Shown here: positions 14,979 through 20,805 of the stretch, in pieces
Layout: every line of letters begins with the position of its first letter
Position numbering within the stretch: position 1 is the first letter of the stretch
Assembly: GCA_900546915.1 (NCBI GenBank)
Contig: UREY01000030.1
Span: 1-20,805 of the forward strand
Source: an uncultured Eubacteriales bacterium
GTDB taxonomy: Bacteria > Bacillota > Clostridia > Oscillospirales > Oscillospiraceae
DNA length: 20,805 bases
Direction: 5' to 3'
The notes under the pieces: model-generated
Seen by the model: only the letters and a program-made list of their open reading frames with translations
Databases searched by the model: none
Told to the model about the DNA's origin: nothing
Translations under genes and position numbers: made by a program

Positions 14979-15718
14979 AATTGGAAAATCAGACAGCGGT
15001 TGTCACAGGAGGCAGCCGGGGCATCGGCCGGGCGGTGTGCCTGGAGTTGGCCCGGGAGGGCGCCAATGTGGTGGTGTGCTATGCAGGCCGTGCCGAAGCA
15101 GCCCAGAAAACAGCGGCGGATTGCCGGGCCATGGGAGTCAAGGCCTTGGCCATACAGGCCGACGTTGCCGAAGAGGCGGCGGTGCAGAGTCTATTTGCCC
15201 AGACGCTGGAGGCCTTTGGCCGGGTGGATATTCTGGTCAACAGCGCCGGGATTACCCGGGACGGCCTGATGATGCGCATGAGCCAGGCGGATTTTGATGC
15301 GGTGGTGGACACCAATCTCAAGGGGACCTTTTTGTGCATGAAAGCGGCGGCCCGGCCCATGGTGAAGCAGCGGTACGGCAGGATTGTAAACCTGAGCTCT
15401 GTAGTTGGCCTGCACGGCAACGCGGGACAGGTCAATTATGCCGCCAGCAAAGCCGGTGTCATCGGCATGACCAAATCCTTGGCCCAGGAGCTGGCGGGCC
15501 GGGGCGTGACGGTCAATGCCGTAGCGCCGGGCTTTATTGATACGGATATGACGGCGGCCATGCCCGAGGCGGCCCGGCAGAGCATGCTCTCCGCCATCCC
15601 GGCGGGGCGCCCGGGGACGCCGGAGGATGTGGCCAAGGCTGTGGCTTTCCTGGCCTCTGCCGGGGCAAGCTACATCACCGGTCAAGTGCTGACGGTAGAT
15701 GGCGGCATGGCAATGTAA
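14975..15718 (+). CDS. fabG: 3-oxoacyl-ACP reductase
   Basis: NADPH-dependent reduction of 3-oxoacyl-ACP. The 247-residue short-chain dehydrogenase has the cofactor motif TGGSRGIG (11-18), NSAG (89-92), Asn114, and the catalytic Ser142, Tyr155 and Lys159 (SS-V-G, YAASK). VAPGFIDTDMT and ITGQVLTVDGGMAM at the C-terminus are classic FabG. The start is GTG 14975, fixed by AAAGGAG (14960-14966) 8 nt upstream and by the GTGA overlap with fabD; the long upstream in-frame extension is a shadow of fabD. Confidence 0.95.
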   Translation: MKLENQTAVVTGGSRGIGRAVCLELAREGANVVVCYAGRAEAAQKTAADCRAMGVKALAIQADVAEEAAVQSLFAQTLEAFGRVDILVNSAGITRDGLMMRMSQADFDAVVDTNLKGTFLCMKAAARPMVKQRYGRIVNLSSVVGLHGNAGQVNYAASKAGVIGMTKSLAQELAGRGVTVNAVAPGFIDTDMTAAMPEAARQSMLSAIPAGRPGTPEDVAKAVAFLASAGASYITGQVLTVDGGMAM

Positions 15719-15728
15719 AGGAGCGCAT

Positions 15729-16976
15729 ATGAGGAATAGACGAGTTGTCATTACGGGTATGGGGGCGGTCACCCCGGTGGGCCTGACGGCCCGGGAGAGC
15801 TGGCAGAATGTCAAGCTCGGCGTGTGCGGCGTAGGACCGATTACCCAATTCGACGCCACGGGGATGAAGGTTCAGCTGGCCGCTGAGGTCAAGGGGTTTG
15901 AACCGGAAGCGGTTTTAGACCGGCAATCAGCCCGGCGTATGGGCCGCTTTACCCAGTTCGCTGTGGTTGCCGCCCGGCAGGCCCTGGCCGATGCGGCTTG
16001 GGATGGGGCGCAAGAGGATCTGGACCGGTGCGGTGTAATCCTCTCCAGCGGCATCGGCGGCCTGTCCATCACCGAGGCGGAGCATGACCGGGGAAGAGAA
16101 AAGGGCTGGGACCGGGTGTCCCCGTTTTACATCCCGACCACCATCAGCAATATGGCTGCCGGCCAGGTGGCCATTGATACAGGCTTCCGGGGCATGTGTT
16201 CCTGCCCTGTGACCGCCTGCGCCGGAGGCACCAATGCGGTGGGAGACGCCTTCCACTACATCCGCGACGGCTATGCCGATGTGATGCTTTGCGGCGGAAC
16301 GGAAGCCTGCGTGACCCCGCTGTCCATCGGCGGCTTTACGTCGATGAAGGCTCTGAGCCAGAGCCAGGATCCCAAGCGGGCCTCCATTCCCTTTGACCTG
16401 GAGCGCAGCGGCTTTGTTCTGGGCGAGGGAGCGGGGGTGCTCCTCCTGGAGGAGCTGGACCACGCCCTCCGGCGGGGAGCTCCCATTTATGCCGAGTTTG
16501 TGGGCTACGGCGCTACCTGCGACGCCTACCACATGACTGCGCCCAGACCGGACGGCAGCGGCGGAGCCAAGGCAATGGCCGTCGCTTTGGCCGACGGCGG
16601 CGTCCGCCCGGAAGAGGTGGACTATATCAACGCCCACGGTACCTCGACCCGCCTCAACGACGCGGGAGAGACGGCGGCGATTAAAACGGTTTTTGCAGAC
16701 CATGCTTACCGCATGGCTGTCAGCTCTACCAAGTCTATGACCGGCCACATGCTGGGGGCCGCCGGAGCGGTGGAGGCGATTTTTACGGCCCTGTCCCTGC
16801 ATGACGGCTTTGTTCCGGCCACCATCGGCTATGCCGTTGCAGATCCGGAGTGTGACCTGGATGTGGTGCCGGGTCAGGGACGGCCGGCGAATATTCACTA
16901 TGCGCTGTCCAATTCCCTAGGCTTTGGTGGGCATAACGGCAGCATTTTGCTGAAGAAATGGGAGGATCTTGTATGA
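15729..16976 (+). CDS. fabF: beta-ketoacyl-ACP synthase II
   Basis: Elongating condensing enzyme. The 415-residue protein carries the Cys-His-His triad: Cys164 in TACAGGTNA, His303 in NAHGTST and His340 in TGHMLGAAG, plus the N-terminal RVVITGMGAVTPVG and C-terminal SNSLGFGGHNGSI. ATG 15729 is chosen because AAAGGAG (15717-15723) sits 5 nt before it; an earlier in-frame ATG at 15699 lies inside fabG. This is the only junction in the fabH-fabZ run without overlap (10-bp gap). The end overlaps fabZ by 4 nt. Confidence 0.96.
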   Translation: MRNRRVVITGMGAVTPVGLTARESWQNVKLGVCGVGPITQFDATGMKVQLAAEVKGFEPEAVLDRQSARRMGRFTQFAVVAARQALADAAWDGAQEDLDRCGVILSSGIGGLSITEAEHDRGREKGWDRVSPFYIPTTISNMAAGQVAIDTGFRGMCSCPVTACAGGTNAVGDAFHYIRDGYADVMLCGGTEACVTPLSIGGFTSMKALSQSQDPKRASIPFDLERSGFVLGEGAGVLLLEELDHALRRGAPIYAEFVGYGATCDAYHMTAPRPDGSGGAKAMAVALADGGVRPEEVDYINAHGTSTRLNDAGETAAIKTVFADHAYRMAVSSTKSMTGHMLGAAGAVEAIFTALSLHDGFVPATIGYAVADPECDLDVVPGQGRPANIHYALSNSLGFGGHNGSILLKKWEDLV

Positions 16977-17401
16977 AATTAAATTCCAATGAGATTGCTT
17001 CCTTGCTGCCCCACCGGTATCCCTTCGCTCTGGTAGACCGGATTGTGGACGGCGAGCCCGGCCAGTGGGCCAAGGGGATCAAATGCGTCAGCGTCAACGA
17101 GCAGTTCTTCTGTGGACATTTCCCCCAGGAGCATGTGATGCCGGGGGTTTTGATTCTGGAGGCTATGGCCCAGGTGGGCTGCGTGGCGCTGATGGCGCTG
17201 CCGGAGAATCGAGGCCGCATCGCCCTGTTCGGCGGCGTGAAAAATGCCAGATTCCGTCGGAAGGTAATCCCGGGCGATGTGCTGGAGATGGAATGCACGC
17301 TCACCGGTTTTCGCGGCGGAATCGGGTTCGGAAAGGCCAGCGCCACGGTAGACGGCGAGACTGCCGCAACGGCGGAGCTGATCTTCGCCCTGGAAGAGTA
17401 G
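16973..17401 (+). CDS. fabZ: 3-hydroxyacyl-ACP dehydratase
   Basis: Dehydrates 3-hydroxyacyl-ACP to trans-2-enoyl-ACP. The 142-residue hotdog-fold protein has LLPHRYPFALVDRI (11-24) and the active-site stretch GHFPQEHVMPGVLILEAMAQ, with His49 and Glu63 as the catalytic pair. ATG 16973 overlaps the fabF stop and follows GGGAGG (16960-16965) by 7 nt. No FabA, FabM or FabN is found here, so a route to unsaturated fatty acids is not evident in the window. Confidence 0.95.
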   Translation: MKLNSNEIASLLPHRYPFALVDRIVDGEPGQWAKGIKCVSVNEQFFCGHFPQEHVMPGVLILEAMAQVGCVALMALPENRGRIALFGGVKNARFRRKVIPGDVLEMECTLTGFRGGIGFGKASATVDGETAATAELIFALEE

Positions 17402-17468
17402 CCGTGAAGGTTGCTGTTCCGGACCTGCCGGCGGTCTATGGGAATCCACGAAAGAGCGAGTGTGTGTC

Positions 17469-17918
17469 ATGCTGAAGGACGTATTTTTTGACGTGTATAA
17501 CAAGTTTAAGCTGCATTTTTATCAGGAGATTTTTCAGCGCTTCCAAAACCGGGAGGCCAGCCTGACCACGGTAGAGACCTTTTGCATGGAGGCCATCCAG
17601 GCTCTGGCCAGACCGACGGTCAACGAATTTGCCACGTTTATGCGGATTTCCACGCCCAATGCCGCCTATAAGGTGAGCAGCCTCATTCGAAAAGGATACC
17701 TTCGCAAGGTCCAATCTCAGGCAGACCGCCGGGAATATCATCTGGAGGTTACCCAGCGATATCTGGATTACTACGATGTCAGCTCTACCTATGTGGAGCA
17801 AGTCATGAGCCGGATCACAGAACGGTTTTCGCCGGAGGAGTGCGGCAGGCTGGAATCCATGCTGCGCATTGTCAGCCGGGAGCTTATGCCGGAGGTGCGC
17901 CTGCCGGAGCACGGCTGA
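17469..17918 (+). CDS. MarR-family regulator, FabT-like by context
   Basis: The 149-residue protein has a MarR winged helix at about 50-95: PTVNEFATFMRISTPNAAYKVSSLIRKGYL and the wing signature DRREYHLEVT, flanked by dimerisation helices. It is 67 bp after fabZ with no terminator or clear promoter between, so it is probably the last gene of the fab transcript. FabT in lactic acid bacteria is a MarR protein that represses fab genes when bound to acyl-ACP; this position and the 32-bp operator-like palindrome at the operon head suggest the same logic, but this is inference. The start is uncertain: ATG 17469 has only a poor GAG site; GTG 17460 in frame is an alternative. The weak initiation signal would keep levels low. 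Confidence 0.85.
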   Translation: MLKDVFFDVYNKFKLHFYQEIFQRFQNREASLTTVETFCMEAIQALARPTVNEFATFMRISTPNAAYKVSSLIRKGYLRKVQSQADRREYHLEVTQRYLDYYDVSSTYVEQVMSRITERFSPEECGRLESMLRIVSRELMPEVRLPEHG

Positions 17919-18015
17919 GCGGATGTCAAAATGGCCAAACCAGAAAGCGGCCTTCGGACCTCACCGGTACGGGGAGAATTGCGGCGGGTATTATGGTACC
18001 GGATATTGAGTGAAA

Positions 18016-18058
18016 GAATAAAGCATAGAGTGACTTTTGATCGCTCTATGCTTTATTC
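18016..18058. terminator. 18-bp stem-loop, probable fab-operon terminator
   Basis: GAATAAAGCATAGAGTGA (18016-18033) pairs with 18041-18058 over 18 positions with a single G-T wobble, around a 7-nt loop CTTTTGA. The stem is unusually long and AT-rich, and a clean T-run is missing (TTTATTCCTAT follows), so it may be a bidirectional terminator, an RNA-stability element or a mobile-element relic. Confidence 0.5.
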
Positions 18059-18370
18059 CTATATTGCACTTTAAAATTGAGACTGAAACGGTTGGAACAC
18101 CGGTAGAGTAATGAGAAGCATTGTTTGACTTATGGACAGATTATAGATTATACGTTTCATAAAATGCCCTCATTAGACGCAGTTGTCCATGATCCGGTAA
18201 AGCGATTCCAGCAATGCCCGGCCTGTCCGGCAAAATGCACAGGGTGCAACCTACCATTGTAACTTTGGTGCCGTCGATAGATCGGCGTGATAATATCTTA
18301 TTTGTAGAGTGTGGTAGATAATCTGCTGCGGAATGCAACTCCGGCGGCTGTGGAAAATTTTCATATGGAC

Positions 18371-18399
18371 TTGCGTCTTTCCGGAAATTTATCTATAAT
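18371..18399 (+). promoter_or_regulatory. promoter of the Bmp-fusion gene
   Basis: TATAAT (18394-18399) is a perfect -10; a weak TTGCGT (18371-18376) lies 17 bp upstream. Transcription would begin near 18406, leaving a leader of about 44 nt. Confidence 0.6.
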
Positions 18400-18449
18400 A
18401 TGATGGAAGATGAAATAGAAAAAAGCAGGCGGCAGAAGGAGGAATCTGC

Positions 18450-20408
18450 TTGAGTAGACAGGAAGCAACCAATCAGTATCTCACGGCCCTGAAGGCGGGT
18501 CAAAAAAATTACAGGGACTGTGTCCTACAGGGCCGATATCCGTATCCCCAAGTTCTGGATGAGATTTTGGACGACTCGATGGCTGCAGGCCAGGTGGATT
18601 TGGGGCTCATCGGAATTCCCACGGAGCGGATTGTGGGGACCAAGGCCGCCGGACGAATCTCTGCCTTTGCGGCCAATTTTATGCCGCTGCTGCCGTCCAA
18701 TACAGAATTTGCAGGCAAATGGATTGAACTGTGCCTGGCCCACCTGGGGGAGGGAATTCGGGACCCGGTCCGCTGTTATGAATATATGGGGCGCTTTTAT
18801 ATTCAGGAGGGCAACAAGCGGGTCAGCGTTTTAAAAAGCTACGGTGCGCCTACCATTGACGCGTTTGTCACCCGGATCATTCCGGCCTACTCCCAGGATC
18901 AGGCGGTGCAGGTCTATTACGAGTTTCTGCGCTCCTATCCGCTCACCGGCTTATACCAGGTTTCCTTCAGCCAACTGGGCGGCTTTGCCAAGCTCCAGGC
19001 CGCTTTGGGCTTTGAGCCGGATCATGTCTGGACCAAAGAGGAGCGCCAGGGGTTCCTGTCCGGGTTTACCTATTTTCAGGCCGCCTTTCAGAAGCTGGGA
19101 GGAGGCGCGCTGCCGCTGACACCGGCGGACGCGCTTCTGGTTTGGCTGCGGGTTTATTCCTTTTCGGATTTAAAGAACCAGACGGAATCGGAGCTGATCA
19201 AGAATCTCAGCGCCATTTGGCCCGATGTCAAGGTTTTGGCCCGCCCGGCGCCGATTGCAGTCAGTACGGCCCCGAAAGAGGAGCCGGACAAGGGACTTTT
19301 GAATCGGATCCTGGGGGCGGTCAGGTCCAATCATCTCAACATTGCGTTTATCAACGAACGCAACCCGGTAGACAGCACCTGGGCCATGGCGCACGACCTG
19401 GGACGCCAGTATTTGGAACGGGCGCTGGCCGGAAGGGTGTCTGTGGAGGAATACAACAACGTCCTGCCGGGAGAAAATGCCGAAGCGGTGATGGAGCGGG
19501 CCATTGGGGCGGGGGCACAGGTTCTCTTTACCACCACCCCGCCGCTGATCGCCTCCTGCCGGAAAATTGCGGCCAAAAATCCGGGCATCCGGATTCTCAA
19601 TTGTTCGGTCTCTATGCCTTATACCGGCGTGCGTACCTACTACAGCCGGATTTACGAAGGAAAATTCATTACAGGGGCCATTGCCGGGGCGATGGCCAAA
19701 AACGACCGGGTGGGCTATGTGGCCAGCTATCCCATTTTTGGAGTACCGGCCGGCATCAACGCCTTTGCACTGGGCGCGCGTTTGGCAAATCCCCGGGTCC
19801 GGATTCAGCTGCATTGGTCCTGTACCCCGGGCAATCCTTTGGACGTGTTTACCCGGCAGGGCATATCCGTCATTTCCAACCGGGATATTCCCACGCCGGA
19901 TTTGCCCCAGCAGGAGTGGGGGGTCTATCAGGTGGGGGCGGATGGAAGCATTCAGCCGCTGGCCTCGCCTTACTGGCATTGGGGGAAGTTCTATGAAAAA
20001 ATGGTGCGCAGCATTTTAAACGGAGGCTGGGACGCGCTCAATGCCGAGCATGAAGAGCAGGCCGTCAACTATTGGTGGGGGATGAGCAGCGGCGTTGTGG
20101 ATGTGCTGGTAGATCCCGCTTTGCCCGACGGCGTGCAGCATTTGGCGGAAATTTTAAAGCGGGGCATTGTAGACGGTTCCATCGATACCTTCCACCGCTT
20201 GATTCGCTCTCAGGACGGCGTCCTGCGCAACGATGGAAATCAGTGGTTTACGCCTGAGGAAATTCTCCACATGGACTGGCTTTGCGATTGTGTCGACGGA
20301 AGCATACCGGATTTTGACCAGCTTTTGCCCATGTCCAAGTCTCTGGTTCGCCTGCAGGGCGTGTATCGGGACCGGATTCCGCCGGAAAAGGAGGGGACCC
20401 TCCTGTGA
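18450..20408 (+). CDS. cytoplasmic Bmp/PnrA-like protein with N-terminal ParB-like segment
   Basis: The 652-residue protein has no signal peptide or lipobox, so it should be cytoplasmic. The start is TTG 18450, supported by AAGGAGG (18436-18442) at 7 nt. Residues about 48-135 (LGLIGIPTERIVGT, then FYIQEGNKRVSVLKSYG) resemble the ParB/sulfiredoxin-like fold, where a Gly-Asn-Lys/His-Arg motif follows a short strand; this is a resemblance by eye. Residues about 310-560 look like a Bmp domain: NIAFINERNPVDSTWAMAHDLG, AGAQVLFTTTPP, YEGKFITGAIAGAMAKNDRVGYVA and PAGINAFALGARL. The C-terminal 90 residues are unassigned. Bmp proteins usually bind nucleosides outside the membrane; a cytosolic copy fused to another domain suggests an intracellular ligand sensor or regulator. 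It overlaps the next gene by 4 nt (GTGA). Confidence 0.8.
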   Translation: MSRQEATNQYLTALKAGQKNYRDCVLQGRYPYPQVLDEILDDSMAAGQVDLGLIGIPTERIVGTKAAGRISAFAANFMPLLPSNTEFAGKWIELCLAHLGEGIRDPVRCYEYMGRFYIQEGNKRVSVLKSYGAPTIDAFVTRIIPAYSQDQAVQVYYEFLRSYPLTGLYQVSFSQLGGFAKLQAALGFEPDHVWTKEERQGFLSGFTYFQAAFQKLGGGALPLTPADALLVWLRVYSFSDLKNQTESELIKNLSAIWPDVKVLARPAPIAVSTAPKEEPDKGLLNRILGAVRSNHLNIAFINERNPVDSTWAMAHDLGRQYLERALAGRVSVEEYNNVLPGENAEAVMERAIGAGAQVLFTTTPPLIASCRKIAAKNPGIRILNCSVSMPYTGVRTYYSRIYEGKFITGAIAGAMAKNDRVGYVASYPIFGVPAGINAFALGARLANPRVRIQLHWSCTPGNPLDVFTRQGISVISNRDIPTPDLPQQEWGVYQVGADGSIQPLASPYWHWGKFYEKMVRSILNGGWDALNAEHEEQAVNYWWGMSSGVVDVLVDPALPDGVQHLAEILKRGIVDGSIDTFHRLIRSQDGVLRNDGNQWFTPEEILHMDWLCDCVDGSIPDFDQLLPMSKSLVRLQGVYRDRIPPEKEGTLL

Positions 20409-20805
20409 AAATTCTGTTGGTTTCCGATGAAGAGTGCCTGTATCTGTGGGATTACTACCGGCCCGGCCGGCTGGACGGCATTGACCTCATTATATCCTGC
20501 GGAGACTTAAATGCGGAGTATTTGTCCTTTCTGGTCACCATGGGTAGAGCTCCCGTGCTCTATGTGCACGGCAATCACGACGGCGGCTATGAACGTCATC
20601 CGCCGGAGGGATGCACCTGCATTGAGGACCAAGTGGTGAATGTGTGCGGCCTGCGTATTCTGGGCCTGGGGGGCAGTCCATGGTATTCCGGCGGTCCCCA
20701 TCAGTACACCGAGCGGGAAATGGAGCGGCGCATTCGCCGCCTTCGCTTCCGGCTCCGCCGGGCGGGGAAGCTCGATGGCCTCGTCGAAGGGATCGGTGTT
20801 CTGCA
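20405..20805 (+). CDS. calcineurin-like metallophosphoesterase, cut by window edge
   Basis: The first 133 residues are present, from GTG 20405 (AAAAGGAGG at 20386-20394), overlapping the previous stop as GTGA. Metallophosphoesterase motifs are ISCGDL (Gly33-Asp34) and GNHDGGY (56-62), with GLRILGLGGSPWYSGGPHQY further on. The first motif, normally DxH, reads SDEECLYLWDYY here, so the usual histidine is missing though Asp8 is kept. Substrate is unknown. The residues after about 122 (KLDGLVEGIGVL) do not reach the expected histidine-containing THAP-type motif before the edge. Tight coupling with the Bmp fusion suggests a shared process. Confidence 0.8.
   Translation, partial: MKILLVSDEECLYLWDYYRPGRLDGIDLIISCGDLNAEYLSFLVTMGRAPVLYVHGNHDGGYERHPPEGCTCIEDQVVNVCGLRILGLGGSPWYSGGPHQYTEREMERRIRRLRFRLRRAGKLDGLVEGIGVL

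Larger units (their letters stand above)
17919..18449. other. gene-poor, AT-richer intergenic region
   Basis: No gene with both start signal and family resemblance. Contents: an inverted repeat CCGGTAC (17964-17970) / GTACCGG (17996-18002); a long hairpin (18016-18058); a tandem GATTATA pair (18139-18152); a segment at about 18140-18340 with short open frames on the minus strand that resemble a decayed protein end; and the promoter of the next gene at the right end. Base composition from about 18010 to 18180 is visibly richer in A and T than the flanking operons. Confidence 0.5.

Noticed and set aside
16218..16240. FabF active site TACAGG instead of the commoner TACATG or TACASG
   Set aside because: The position after the Cys varies in the family and the Cys-His-His triad is complete.

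Overview
The window looks like a chromosomal segment of a GC-rich Firmicute of class Clostridia, probably an Oscillospiraceae-type gut or anaerobic bacterium. This is inferred from near-universal strong Shine-Dalgarno sites, an S-layer-homology surface protein, a Bmp/PnrA-type lipoprotein, a FabK-type enoyl reductase, a divergent MarR regulator and TTG/GTG starts. It contains no rRNA, tRNA, CRISPR array or intact mobile element that I can recognise.

Layout. (1) 1-1448, minus strand: a secreted surface protein with a signal peptide, a repetitive beta-propeller-like middle, a Cys-rich doublet and the beginning of an SLH domain, cut by the window edge. (2) 1461-1620: back-to-back divergent promoters with a perfect dyad in the leader of the surface-protein gene. 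(3) 1621-2706: an ArsR-family regulator with an unusually long N-terminal part. (4) 2933-6801: a nucleoside-salvage operon, tdk-deoC-deoD-deoB-cdd. (5) 6863-8192: a Bmp-family lipoprotein with its own promoter and a strong intrinsic terminator. (6) 8313-17918: a fatty-acid synthesis operon, acpP-accB-accC-accD-accA-fabH-fabK-fabD-fabG-fabF-fabZ, closed by a MarR-family regulator. Its single strong promoter carries a perfect 32-bp palindrome over the transcription start. (7) 17919-18449: a gene-poor, AT-richer stretch with a long hairpin. (8) 18450-20805: a two-gene unit made of a cytoplasmic Bmp-like protein with an N-terminal ParB-like segment, followed by a calcineurin-like phosphoesterase cut by the right edge.

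How the genes work together. The salvage enzymes convert deoxynucleosides and cytidine to bases and deoxyribose phosphate, then to acetaldehyde and glyceraldehyde 3-phosphate, while thymidine kinase recaptures thymidine. The adjacent lipoprotein is a plausible nucleoside-capture protein. The fab cluster holds all four acetyl-CoA carboxylase subunits plus the enzymes from malonyl transfer through elongation, nearly all translationally coupled, with a FabT-like candidate repressor at the 3' end. The least conventional content is the cytoplasmic Bmp fusion with its phosphoesterase partner and the ArsR/SLH divergon.
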